Translations under genes and position numbers: made by a program | The notes under the pieces: generated by a model | The model's database searches: none | Told to the model about the DNA's origin: nothing | Seen by the model: the letters and a program-made list of their open reading frames with translations, nothing else | DNA from: Promethearchaeota archaeon | GTDB lineage: Archaea > Asgardarchaeota > Lokiarchaeia > Sigynarchaeales > SOKP01 | Length of the DNA: 22,418 nucleotides | Direction of reading: 5' to 3' | NCBI GenBank assembly: GCA_016839635.1 | Contig: JAEOTV010000062.1 | Coordinates: 1 to 22,418, forward strand | Shown: in pieces, positions 8,146 through 16,823 of the stretch | Layout of the letters: each line of letters opens with the position of its first letter | Position numbering within the stretch: position 1 is the stretch's first letter

Positions 8146-8481
8146 ATGGATAAGCTAGTAAACCAAAGTGAGGTTAATTATTTTTTGTACAGGATAGAGA
8201 AAAATTTCCCGAGCTTTGTTGCCGGAATTATTACTGATCGTCATGGTTTCCCGATTGCGTCTAAAATATCGAAGAAATTATGGTTACTCGAAAACACATT
8301 AGCGTTGTCTGCGATTGTTAAAAAAAAGGGTTTTATAGAAGATCCACATCTAGTTCAAATTAAAAAAGATTTGGACAAATCTAAAAATTACAAATTATTA
8401 GTATTATTAGAAAAATCAAAAGAATATAAGAGTCGACTGAAGCCACTAAAAGGTTTGATTAAATCACAGGAGCTTTTCTAA
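8146..8481 (+). CDS. Small Roadblock/LC7-like protein
   Basis: A 111-residue predicted cytosolic protein. Residues about 8-40 (VNYFLYRIEKNFPSFVAGII, then TDRHGFPIAS) match the first helix and beta-hairpin of Roadblock/LC7 domains, where a helix leads into a strand, a D-x-x-G turn and a second strand. The second half is Lys-rich and less typical, so the domain may be degenerate or a variant of the longin/Roadblock superfold. In eukaryotes and bacteria these domains form dimers and act as platforms or regulators of small GTPases. Asgard genomes hold many copies. The ATG at 8146 is preferred over an in-frame GTG at 8134 because a GGTG at 8133-8136 then sits nine bases upstream. A second Roadblock gene follows after 208 bases. 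Confidence 0.55.
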   Translation: MDKLVNQSEVNYFLYRIEKNFPSFVAGIITDRHGFPIASKISKKLWLLENTLALSAIVKKKGFIEDPHLVQIKKDLDKSKNYKLLVLLEKSKEYKSRLKPLKGLIKSQELF

Positions 8482-8689
8482 CAGAAAAATTTACAGAAAA
8501 AAGTTTGAAATTATTTTTTATTGCGTTTCGTAGAAAAACAAATTGCTTACTTAAATTTTTATATTTATAATATCTTCATTAATTCAAGCTAGTATAAGGT
8601 AAAAATATAAAGTTTGGTTTAAATAAATATTTTTTAACCTTAAAGAAATTGATAAGAAAAGAGATAATAATTTATAGGTTGTTAAATAT

Positions 8690-9160
8690 TTGAGTTATTC
8701 CGAGGATGAGCTTAGATTAAAGAAGATTTTAACTTTAATTATAAATAGTACGCCAGGGTTAAAGTTTGCGCTCATCACTGATGATACAGGAATAACAATT
8801 CTAAGTCAATCTAAATTTAAGTTTTCTTCTGAAAATGGGATTTCTGTAGAAAAGATTGGGGCTATTGGGGGGGCAGTCTTTGTTGCAGGAGAGGAACAAG
8901 GTCATATTTTAGGTTATGGGGCGATAGACCTTCAAATTACCGAATATCTTGAAGGTATGATTTTCTCGATGAAAGTTGGTAAAGGAGTTTTATGCATTGT
9001 ATCTGATAAAAATGCTCAGATCGGATTCATCAGAGCTACTATGAAAAAATGGGCACCCAAAATTGCTTTAATTTTAAATAGGTATTTACAAGCCGATCAG
9101 GCAGAGCTAGGTAAAGAAGTAAAGGAATTATTTAGATCTGATTCTATGGGTATGTTATAA
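8690..9160 (+). CDS. Roadblock/LC7 domain protein
   Basis: A 156-residue protein with a full Roadblock/LC7 fold. The first helix (LRLKKILTLIINSTPGLKFA) leads into LITDDTGITILSQS. The middle helix starts KIGAIGGAVFVAGEEQGHIL, with strands GYGAIDLQITEYLEGMIFSM and GVLCIVSDKNAQIGFIRATM. The last helix is extended by a charged tail to the C terminus. Such proteins (MglB, Rag-interacting and LAMTOR-like families) bind or regulate Ras-like GTPases; no GTPase is encoded in this window. The only usable start in frame is TTG at 8690, because a TAG lies at 8675-8677. A weak AGGTT sits 9 bases upstream. The 3' end is followed by the T-rich start of the non-coding block. Confidence 0.8.
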   Translation: MSYSEDELRLKKILTLIINSTPGLKFALITDDTGITILSQSKFKFSSENGISVEKIGAIGGAVFVAGEEQGHILGYGAIDLQITEYLEGMIFSMKVGKGVLCIVSDKNAQIGFIRATMKKWAPKIALILNRYLQADQAELGKEVKELFRSDSMGML

Positions 9161-9234
9161 AAAAATCAGCATATTATTGTCGCCTAAAACACTAACACTG
9201 TTTTTTCATTTTAAGGATATACCTTTCAAATCAA

Positions 9235-9466
9235 AAATGTTCTCTCGTGCTAGGCTTTAATTAATATGCCTTTTTGGGACATAATCATGTTTCCTGTCTG
9301 GGTACTGACTCGAACTTCATTGCTCGACCTTTAGTCTGTAGCTAAGTTAAGAGCCCATTTTTCCAGGAAAAATATTGATTAATCAACTCGAGTGTAAGCG
9401 TACTCTTGCGCTCCATAATCATCATATTTTCACATATTTTTATGAGCCCTCGATGACGCATTTAGC
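9235..9466 (-). ncRNA. Candidate structured RNA of unknown family
   Basis: A minus-strand TATA box (9483-9492) predicts transcription from about 9462-9466, and a T-run on that strand lies near 9231-9235. Possible pairings inside are TTATGAGC (9440-9447) with GCTCCATAA (9410-9418, one bulged base), the arms 9357-9364/9366-9373, and the palindrome TTGATTAATCAA (9375-9386). A GGGCT near the 5' end could close with AGCCT at 9251-9255. Outside this, TTGGGACA at 9274-9281 and TGTCCCAA at 9477-9484 are exact complements, but the second copy would lie upstream of the predicted start. I could not match it to RNase P RNA, SRP RNA, tRNA or a C/D box RNA by their conserved motifs. The ends are approximate and the strand is inferred from the promoter. 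Confidence 0.4.
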
Positions 9467-9482
9467 CCTTCATAGTTGTCCC

Positions 9483-9492
9483 AATATATAAA
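9483..9492 (-). promoter_or_regulatory. TATA box for the candidate ncRNA
   Basis: On the minus strand the sequence reads TTTATATATT, a good archaeal TATA element, between the 3' end of the longin-like gene and the GC-richer block. No protein-coding start follows it within 300 bases, so it most likely drives a non-coding transcript. Confidence 0.45.
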
Positions 9493-9517
9493 TAGAATAA
9501 TGTAATTATAAAAATTT

Positions 9518-10015
9518 CTATTTTTTAGAAAAAGGAAAAGGATCTTTTTTATCTAATCCTTTAATTTTATCTTCAATTCTTGATATTAAACTATTTAGAC
9601 AATTAAAGAGTAATTTTCTTATGACTTCATAATTTAGATCAATTTCTATATCATTATAATGAAAATCTGAATCCTTGTAAAAGGCTTTATAAACATTTTC
9701 TGTTTTTAGGATTTTATAACTTGAATCTACGAGGAAGGCATAAAGATCTTCACTTTTATAATCAATTTTCATTATCAATGAGAGCATAGCAAATTCTTTT
9801 TTGCCACGTGCCCATTCAGACGGGATCTCAAAATGAAAATTGATTATTTTCTTTTTTTTTGTTATAAGAACGATTTCAAAAAAAGTCTCGTTGATTTCAA
9901 GGTCAAAGAATTTGATTAGTGAATTAATAATCTCTTCTTCTAATTTTTCATCAGGATATGATAATAAAACACTAGGGCCTCTAATTTGATGGAAAAAAGT
10001 TAGGACTAAGTGAAT
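9518..10015 (-). CDS. Longin-like small protein with no ATG/GTG/TTG start
   Basis: The frame is open from just after a TGA (10022-10024) to the stop at 9518, about 165 residues, although the first ATG is only at 9787. Sequence upstream of that ATG is clearly coding: LVLTFFHQIRGPSVLLSYPD, then LIKFFDLE, ETFFEIVLI, and FHFEIPSEWARGKKEFAM. The pattern of an opening beta strand, a G-P-S turn and an amphipathic helix resembles longin-like domains common in Asgard proteome sets. The best start is ATT at 10013-10015, six bases after GGTGA (10022-10026), a good match to the anti-Shine-Dalgarno. Alternatively, removing one base from the AAAA after a GTG at 10023-10025 would give MKDIHLVLTF, so a sequencing error or frameshift is possible. 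The function is unknown; membrane-trafficking-like or GTPase-related roles are speculative. Confidence 0.6.
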   Translation of the reverse strand: MHLVLTFFHQIRGPSVLLSYPDEKLEEEIINSLIKFFDLEINETFFEIVLITKKKKIINFHFEIPSEWARGKKEFAMLSLIMKIDYKSEDLYAFLVDSSYKILKTENVYKAFYKDSDFHYNDIEIDLNYEVIRKLLFNCLNSLISRIEDKIKGLDKKDPFPFSKK

Positions 10016-10095
10016 ATCTTTTCACCAAGAGTTTATTAGAATATAAATTTTACAAATTTAAAATTAATTTTATAGAAAAAGTCTATTGTAATATT

Positions 10096-13000
10096 TTATT
10101 GATAAATACTCTCAACCCAGTTTTCTAACTCTAAATATAATTTTTTTAAATTGTCAATTTGTTCTTCAGTTGCGTCCCAATAACCTCTATTTCCTGCTTG
10201 TAGTATGTTACTAATGATATCCATCATTGCAAATCTGTTATTTTTAATAATTGCCTCTCGAATTTCCTCATTTTCTACATATTGTTGGTAACTTTTATCC
10301 CAAATCCAATTATCTACAGCGTGAGTAGTAGCAGCAAGCCCTAAAACATTCTCAACTCTTTCAGCAATTTTTTGACCACCATGATATTTATGAGCTAACA
10401 TTGCTTCTATCCATCGAGGATTCAATGATCTTGTAATTGCTCCTTCCTTGATACTTTTCTCTAAAGGATCAACTTTTATCTCTCTTGTTGTCGTATCTGC
10501 AATATAAATATTTGCTTGTTCTCCATTAATTTCATTAAAAACTCTTGCTAATCCGCCAGTAAATTCAAAATAATGATCGAGATCTGTTATATGATATTCA
10601 GAAGAATCTCTTACTTGGCTCATTATATCAATCTTACTTATATTTTCTGTAAAAGTTTCAATAATTTTTTGAACTTTCTGATTTTTCATATAGGCAAAGC
10701 TCATGCAATTTACATAATCATTAACTAATTCTTTTTCATCTTCCCAAATTCCCGCTGAAATAATATCAGTCAAGTTAGTATTATATTTTCCTGGTGCAGG
10801 ACCATATATCCTAGCCTTAGGGAGTTCTAAACCTTTTTGTTTTAATTCCATTGTGCTCTTTCTAACAAAATTCTTATCATAAGGCTCATCTAAATTTTCC
10901 ACTAATTCTACTGCCTCATTTAATAAATTTAAAATATAAGGAAAAGTATCTCTAAAAATCCCACAAATAGTAACAATAACATTAATTCGAGGGTGCTTCA
11001 TTTCTTCAAGAGGTATTACTTCAAGTTCAGTTGTCCATACAGATCTATTTTTAATTGGTCTAACACCTAAGTAATTAAAAATTTGTCCAATAGTTTCACC
11101 TCCTGTTTTCATTGTTTCGAAAGCCCATAGAACTACACTTGTTGTTTCAGGAAATGTTCCGTATTCTTTTTTATAATTCTCAATTAATTTTTCGGCAATT
11201 ATTGTTCCTCTCTTATAAGCTGTCGTACTTGGGATTAATCTTGGATCAAACCCGTAAGAATTTCTACCTGTTGGAAATATGTGTGGTGAACGTATTGGGT
11301 CACCACCAAGTCCGGGTTCTACATATCCCCCTTCTAATCCTCGAATTAAATTTTCCATCTCCATAGACCTATCAATTCGAAAGAGGAAATCTTTGATCCA
11401 GTTTTTTAAAGACAAATATTCCTCCTCGTTTAACTCATTTTGCTTAATTTCTTTTTCTGAACCATAGATCTCATCCATAATTTCTTGTATTTTTATCTCT
11501 AAAATATCAGATCGTTGTTTTTCTTGTCTTTCGAATTTCAATAACATTTCCCTTAAATTATCGGGTATTTCACTTGAATTCAAAAGAACTTGAAGAATAA
11601 GATCATTTTTCTCTTCCATATTATAACTTTTGCCTAATACATGAAGCCCCATTGGTATAACTGCTGTTTTATATCTATATAATAAATCTTCAAGCTCATC
11701 AATTGATGAATATTCAAAATTCAAATTTTTAGCTATTTTCGAGATATCATTTTCCATGTCTCTAATTCTACCGGCTTTTACTGGATTAATTGGTTCTTTT
11801 AAATCTAAAATTCTTTCATTTTGATATTCTGAGATTAAAGATTCTAGTTTAGCAAGTTCTTGATATAAATCGGAATTTTTGAAAGTGGGTCCTGCGTGGT
11901 TTATTATAACAGCATTTCCCCTTCTTTTTGCTATTGCTGATTCACTGGTGTTTGTTATGTGATAATAATACAAATTCGGTATTGTCCCAATGAGATTTAA
12001 ACAGAAATCATCTGGGCCTCCAGAAGTTTGCTTTCCTGGTTGAAATTCAACAGTTCCATGTGTTCCAAAGTGAATTATCGCATCTATATTTAAAATATTT
12101 TCAAGATAACGATAAAAAGCTATATATTGATGATGAGGAGGTAAATTCTTATCGTGATAATCATTAGGGTCTCCAGAAATCATGCTTCTGGCAGGTTGTA
12201 ATGCAATATATATATTTTTAAATTGTATTATAGGAAGTTTAAAATGATTATTTTCAACATTTATTTTCCCTGGGGGGGCTCCCCAACGTTCAATAACTTT
12301 ATTATAAAGTTCTTCTGGTAATTGATTAAAATATGTTAAATATTCCTCGTTTTTCCATTTTATTCCTTTAAAAACTTCTACATTTGTATATTTTGCATTA
12401 TTTAGAGCTCCACTTTCAATAAAAATATCTGATAAATTCTTATCTTCAGGGATATTTTCTCCGTTATACCCTTCTTTCATTAAAAAATATATTAAATTCC
12501 TAACTGATTTAGAAACATCTAAATAGGCGGCATTTCCTATCTTATCCTCACTTGGGGGATAATTATATATAATAATCGCAATTTTTTTTTCTGAATTATT
12601 TTTAATGCGTAGATTAAGCCATTTCTTTACTCTCCCAATAATAAAATTAATATGATGGGAAATAGAAGCAACCTCTAAAACTTCTGAATGTATCTCTTCA
12701 GAATACCCCAAATTTCGCATACATCCAACAGTCATCATCTCAATTCTCCCATCTAATTCTGGCATTACAATTGATATAACTTGATTTATCGGACTAGATC
12801 CCTGTTCCGACTTAATATATTCATCATAAAGAAGATCATATTGAATAATTGGATTGATATGAGGTACATTCATATTTTTGTATAAGTTTAGTGTTATAGA
12901 AGAATCTCCTCCAAATGGCCCACCGTTAAGTTGGAAATATTGAAGATTGATAATTAAACTTACAAGATTCCTCCTATTTTTAAAAAAAAATTTTTGGTGA

Positions 13001-13887
13001 GCTTCAATATTAAATAATACTTCTGAATAAACTGGAATAATATTAAATTCAGATAATTTATTTACAAATTCTTCAATTATCGGCAATGACTGCTCAAAAT
13101 AAAGTGATCCATAAAAAAATAAACCTATCGTTTGTTTATCGGGATTTATTGGTTTAAAATTTAGATATTCATCTAAAGTGTCAAAATATTTGTTTGAAAT
13201 TGGCTCATATATTCCAATTTCAGGGATTTTTAATGGTTTAGGTACTTTAATATATTTAAATCCTAAGTAATTTTTTAAAAGAAATAAGATCAAATTTTTA
13301 TGGTTTTCTGCTATTCCAGCAAAGCCATGACTCCAATAATCTCTTAAATATATCCAATTTCTAATATGTCTAAGCAATCTAAATGGAAAAATTTTCGAAA
13401 ATTTACCCATAATCTTGTCTATTTTCATGCCTTTATTAACCGCTTCAGTGATATCTTGTACTTCATCAAAGCCTAATTCTAATTTTTTTTGGGGTACTGG
13501 AATTTTACGACCTATGAAAGACCCTAGTTTAGTAAGTTTCATAAGTTGAGGATTTCCTCCAATTAATGTTATAATTTGTTTTGTTTCAAATAATTCTGGG
13601 TTTTCTTTTTCCATTGTATCGTAAGTTTCTTCAAGAATATCCACTGCTAAACAATGGCCTCTTATATCAATGAGCATTACATCAGATTCATAAATTTCTT
13701 TAACAAATTCTTCTTTTGAAACCTTTCCATCATTAACATCATTCAAAAAATAAGTTTTAAAACTAAAAATTCGCCCAAATTTTTGATAAATTTCTATTAT
13801 ACCCTCAGTAATCCACTTCATAAATACAGCGGCAGTAATAATAGAAATTTTGGGTATTTTTTTCATTTCATCTAAATATTCATTCAT
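10096..13887 (-). CDS. cobN: CobN/BchH-type metal chelatase large subunit
   Basis: A 1263-residue protein, the length of class I chelatase large subunits that hold the tetrapyrrole and insert cobalt (CobN) or magnesium (BchH/ChlH). A diagnostic region near residues 604-660 reads HFGTHGTVEFQPGK, LIGTIPNLYYYHITN and SESAIAKRRGNAVI. Further C-terminal landmarks include GGDPIRSPHIFPTGRNSYGFDP, SVVLWAFETMKTGGETIGQI, ARIYGPAPGKYNTNL and EAMLAHKYHGGQKIAERVEN. The wording of the HGTVEFxPGK block is closer to the BchH style than to classic CobN, yet no chlorophyll genes are here. Cobalt insertion for cobalamin is therefore the likelier role, with nickel or magnesium not excluded. It starts at ATG 13887, 15 bases after the AAA+/VWA subunit, so the two form one operon. 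Confidence 0.85.
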   Translation of the reverse strand: MNEYLDEMKKIPKISIITAAVFMKWITEGIIEIYQKFGRIFSFKTYFLNDVNDGKVSKEEFVKEIYESDVMLIDIRGHCLAVDILEETYDTMEKENPELFETKQIITLIGGNPQLMKLTKLGSFIGRKIPVPQKKLELGFDEVQDITEAVNKGMKIDKIMGKFSKIFPFRLLRHIRNWIYLRDYWSHGFAGIAENHKNLILFLLKNYLGFKYIKVPKPLKIPEIGIYEPISNKYFDTLDEYLNFKPINPDKQTIGLFFYGSLYFEQSLPIIEEFVNKLSEFNIIPVYSEVLFNIEAHQKFFFKNRRNLVSLIINLQYFQLNGGPFGGDSSITLNLYKNMNVPHINPIIQYDLLYDEYIKSEQGSSPINQVISIVMPELDGRIEMMTVGCMRNLGYSEEIHSEVLEVASISHHINFIIGRVKKWLNLRIKNNSEKKIAIIIYNYPPSEDKIGNAAYLDVSKSVRNLIYFLMKEGYNGENIPEDKNLSDIFIESGALNNAKYTNVEVFKGIKWKNEEYLTYFNQLPEELYNKVIERWGAPPGKINVENNHFKLPIIQFKNIYIALQPARSMISGDPNDYHDKNLPPHHQYIAFYRYLENILNIDAIIHFGTHGTVEFQPGKQTSGGPDDFCLNLIGTIPNLYYYHITNTSESAIAKRRGNAVIINHAGPTFKNSDLYQELAKLESLISEYQNERILDLKEPINPVKAGRIRDMENDISKIAKNLNFEYSSIDELEDLLYRYKTAVIPMGLHVLGKSYNMEEKNDLILQVLLNSSEIPDNLREMLLKFERQEKQRSDILEIKIQEIMDEIYGSEKEIKQNELNEEEYLSLKNWIKDFLFRIDRSMEMENLIRGLEGGYVEPGLGGDPIRSPHIFPTGRNSYGFDPRLIPSTTAYKRGTIIAEKLIENYKKEYGTFPETTSVVLWAFETMKTGGETIGQIFNYLGVRPIKNRSVWTTELEVIPLEEMKHPRINVIVTICGIFRDTFPYILNLLNEAVELVENLDEPYDKNFVRKSTMELKQKGLELPKARIYGPAPGKYNTNLTDIISAGIWEDEKELVNDYVNCMSFAYMKNQKVQKIIETFTENISKIDIMSQVRDSSEYHITDLDHYFEFTGGLARVFNEINGEQANIYIADTTTREIKVDPLEKSIKEGAITRSLNPRWIEAMLAHKYHGGQKIAERVENVLGLAATTHAVDNWIWDKSYQQYVENEEIREAIIKNNRFAMMDIISNILQAGNRGYWDATEEQIDNLKKLYLELENWVESIYQ

Positions 13888-13902
13888 TACACAATCAAAT
13901 AC

Positions 13903-15867
13903 TTATTTTGTTCTTTCTAGAATCCCTTCAATAGTTAAAATTTGGCTTAATTTATCTTGATTTAAATTGTTAATATGATAATATGCAGCATTAGCAGATT
14001 TTGCTAATTTCTTACAGAGCTCTAATTTTAAATTTGAATCTTCAACATCAATAACAATCGTGTCGATATTATGTTTTGTAATTTGTTCACCCGCTTTTAA
14101 TATATCATCAATAGCATCGTTATAATATACATTCCCTCTTGCATCTGTTAAAAGTATAATTAACGGTATATATCCTGTTTTCTTCCGTGTCTCTTCAAGT
14201 GCCACATCCATAGCTTTTACTAAACCAGCAACAAGTGGAGTAGTTCCACCAGTCCTGATCTCTTTCAATAATTTATATGCTAAATCTGTGCTTCTAGTTG
14301 GCGGTAAAATTATTTCTGCTTTTTCATTCCTAAACACAATTAATGATACTTTATCGCGATGCACATAATTAATTTGTAAAATAGAAAAAATAGCACCCTT
14401 TATTACTTCCATTCTACTATTAACTCCCATTGATCCAGAAGCATCAACACAAAAAATAATTAGATAACTTGATTTACCCATTCTTTTCTTAATGTGAATG
14501 TGATCTTCCTTAACAGTTAATTTTCTCCCATACTTAATTGCATCTCTATTTTCAGGTTTTAATGCTGCCTCATTTATTGTTTCATTCAAAGCAATATCGT
14601 GTGAGGTTGGAATATCAAAATCTCTAGGTTTTTGACCTCCAATATACTTTCCACGGACGCTTTTAGTTGGATGTATGATTCTTTGCCCAGATGTATTCAT
14701 AATTTTTCTTATCTTTTTATTTTGAATAATCTTATCTGCTTTCACATTTTTATTTATTTCAAATACTTCCTCCTTTACGTTCAAAATTTGGTGATCATTC
14801 TCATTTTCATTTATTTTATTCATTTTTTCCTCTTCTTGCTCTGCAAATATTTTTTCAATATCATTATCATCAAGAGTTTGATCTTCAAATGGTAATTTTC
14901 TTAATCTGTGATTAAGAGCAAGTTTAGCGGCAATTTTTATATCTTCTTCTGTTATTTTATCTCTTCCCTCTAATGCCGCTAAGGTTTTAGCTGTACGAGC
15001 AATTGTTATATCTGCTCTATGACCATCTACTTGAAATATAATACAGGTTTTCGCAATTTTTTTTAAGAAATCCTCTGAAATAGTTACTTGATTTAGGAGC
15101 TTTTTAGCATTCAGAATCTTACTTCTTAATTTTTTTTGATCTTTTTCATATTTTTTCAAGAACAAATGAGGTTTACTTTGAAATTCCTCGACATTTCTCA
15201 CAATCTGAACTCTTTTATCAATATCTTCAATTCTTTCAACATCAATACATAATCCAAATCGGTCGAGGAGTTGGGGTCTTAAATTGCCTTCTTCTGGATT
15301 CATTGTTCCAACTAAAATAAAACTAGAAGGATGATGAAAACTAATCCCCTCACGTTCAATTATGTTTAATCCCATAGCAGCACTATCTAATAATATATCA
15401 GCGACGTTATCTGCCAAAAGATTAACTTCATCGATATAAAGAATATTTCTGTGAGCCTCAGCTAATATTCCTGGTTCTAAAAATTTCAATCCTTCCTTTA
15501 ATGCTCTTTTTATATCAATTGTACCTACAACTCTATCTTCAGTTGCATTTATTGGAAGGGTAATAACCCTCATTTTTTTACTATCAATATCACTCTCATC
15601 TATTTGATAATTTTGATATTTTTCTTGACAGGTATGACACATTTCTTTTGGATCTGAGGGATTACAATTAAATAAACATGATTTGATATATTGTATTTCG
15701 GGTAAAATATCGGCTAGAGCTCTAACAGCTGTTGATTTGGCAGTTCCTCTCATTCCACGTATCAATACACCTCCAATTTTTGGATTTACAGCATTTAATA
15801 TCAGTGCTAATTTCATTAAATCTTGGCCAATTATCGCAGTAAAGGGATAAACAATTTTATGAGTCAT
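13903..15867 (-). CDS. Chelatase AAA+/VWA subunit (ChlI-ChlD fusion)
   Basis: A 654-residue fusion of the motor and integrin-like subunits of a class I metal chelatase. The AAA+ part has Walker A at 38-46 (GMRGTAKST), a cysteine-rich insert with CLFNC and CHTC near 65-85, Walker [11 protein letters not shown] near 145, and a sensor segment [21 protein letters not shown] Lys/Glu/Asn-rich acidic linker spans about 340-400. The VWA domain carries the MIDAS motif DASGSMG near 476, TGGTTPL near 540 and [11 protein letters not shown] hydrolysis here drives metal insertion by the large subunit encoded just downstream. The insert cysteines suggest a zinc or iron-sulfur site and are also seen in other archaeal members. 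The start is ATG at 15867. Confidence 0.9.
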   Translation of the reverse strand: MTHKIVYPFTAIIGQDLMKLALILNAVNPKIGGVLIRGMRGTAKSTAVRALADILPEIQYIKSCLFNCNPSDPKEMCHTCQEKYQNYQIDESDIDSKKMRVITLPINATEDRVVGTIDIKRALKEGLKFLEPGILAEAHRNILYIDEVNLLADNVADILLDSAAMGLNIIEREGISFHHPSSFILVGTMNPEEGNLRPQLLDRFGLCIDVERIEDIDKRVQIVRNVEEFQSKPHLFLKKYEKDQKKLRSKILNAKKLLNQVTISEDFLKKIAKTCIIFQVDGHRADITIARTAKTLAALEGRDKITEEDIKIAAKLALNHRLRKLPFEDQTLDDNDIEKIFAEQEEEKMNKINENENDHQILNVKEEVFEINKNVKADKIIQNKKIRKIMNTSGQRIIHPTKSVRGKYIGGQKPRDFDIPTSHDIALNETINEAALKPENRDAIKYGRKLTVKEDHIHIKKRMGKSSYLIIFCVDASGSMGVNSRMEVIKGAIFSILQINYVHRDKVSLIVFRNEKAEIILPPTRSTDLAYKLLKEIRTGGTTPLVAGLVKAMDVALEETRKKTGYIPLIILLTDARGNVYYNDAIDDILKAGEQITKHNIDTIVIDVEDSNLKLELCKKLAKSANAAYYHINNLNQDKLSQILTIEGILERTK

Positions 15868-16082
15868 TTTAAATTATAGCTTAATTATTTTTAGAATTCA
15901 TACTAAATTATAATTTTTTCATATCGAATAAGTTTTTAAAAAATTTAAGAATTTCTTTTTTAATTTATATAAAAATATGTGCCAAAATTTTACAAATAAA
16001 TGCAATAATCCTTTAAAACAGAGGGAATGATGCCTAAAGAATTAAAAAAAAAAAATAGTAAATATTAAAATTATACACTTCT

Positions 16083-16823
16083 TTATTTGTTTCCAAATTT
16101 TTTGAATACCAATATACCTATTATTATAATAATAATGCTTACAATCGAAATAAAAGCAAAATCGATTAAAATGTTGCTACTTAATAAAGAAACTCCGCTA
16201 TATATTGAAGATATCGCATCTGTCGCATAGTAACTTGGAAGTGCCATAGCAATGATCCTTGTGGTATCAGTAATAGGTATGAATGTACCAAAAAACATCT
16301 GAGGTAAAATGAATACAAACGACAATCCAGTAGCAGTTCCAGAGCTTTTCGCAATTGTTGCTGTTATAAGACCTAATCCTACAGAGCTAAGAGAGAAAAT
16401 TGCCATTAATAGAAAAGCAAATAACAATCCTCCTATATTAGTGTTAGGACTGAATCCAAAAGGTAAAGCAAGAAGGAATACTATAAGCACTTGCAACATT
16501 GCTATAATCATATTTGAAACGATTTGACTTCCCATGAAATCTCCAGAAGTCATAGGAGTTGTATTCAGTCTTCTTAACAATCCTTGTTCTCTTATATCAC
16601 TAAAAGATTGAGCAACTGTCATGATTATAAATATACACGCATAAGCAAATAATCCTGGTGCCATTGCATCAAAACTTATCCCTAGTGCAGGATCACTGAA
16701 AGCGAATCCAAAAACTAATGTAAGCACTGCGGGAAATAGAAGCATTAGAAATAAATAGGCTGGTTCTCGAATAACTTTTTTTAATTCCATTTTTAATAAA
16801 GCTATAACTCGCTGCATTTTCAT
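16083..16823 (-). CDS. ABC-2 type transporter permease
   Basis: A 246-residue integral membrane protein with about six hydrophobic segments: near 22-42, 55-75, 105-125, 133-155, 165-195 and 215-240. The ABC-2 family hallmark is visible at 78-100 (REQGLLRRLNTTPMTSGDFM), a cytoplasmic coupling region. It pairs with the ATPase encoded immediately upstream: the ATPase stop TAA is directly followed by this ATG, and the strong Shine-Dalgarno GGAGGGT (complement of 16831-16837) is embedded in the ATPase C-terminal codons. The two therefore make a DrrA/DrrB-type exporter. The substrate (drug, lipid or polysaccharide) cannot be told. An ATG two codons in is an alternative start. Confidence 0.85.
   Translation of the reverse strand: MKMQRVIALLKMELKKVIREPAYLFLMLLFPAVLTLVFGFAFSDPALGISFDAMAPGLFAYACIFIIMTVAQSFSDIREQGLLRRLNTTPMTSGDFMGSQIVSNMIIAMLQVLIVFLLALPFGFSPNTNIGGLLFAFLLMAIFSLSSVGLGLITATIAKSSGTATGLSFVFILPQMFFGTFIPITDTTRIIAMALPSYYATDAISSIYSGVSLLSSNILIDFAFISIVSIIIIIIGILVFKKFGNK

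Larger units (their letters stand above)
9161..9517. other. Non-coding, GC-richer block between Roadblock and longin-like genes
   Basis: This 357-base gap has no open frame of useful length on either strand. By eye its centre (about 9240-9480) is richer in G and C than the surrounding AT-rich intergenic DNA, which in such genomes often marks a stable RNA. It contains several inverted repeats and a minus-strand TATA element; see the ncRNA entry. Confidence 0.6.

Noticed and set aside
9299..9356. tRNA-like segment on the minus strand (GGGCTCT...AGTACCC with GTTCGAGTC)
   Set aside because: Only 58 bases, two acceptor mismatches, the T-loop-like motif is out of register with the acceptor, and the T-stem does not pair.
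9235..9485. RNase P RNA or SRP RNA
   Set aside because: The conserved GAGGAAAGUC and ACAGAA elements of RNase P and the GGAA/AGCAG helix 8 motif of SRP RNA were not found, so no family was assigned.
14632..14895. 87-codon open frame on the plus strand, hydrophobic
   Set aside because: It is the complement of the Lys/Glu/Asn-rich linker of the chelatase AAA+/VWA gene; the hydrophobicity is a by-product.
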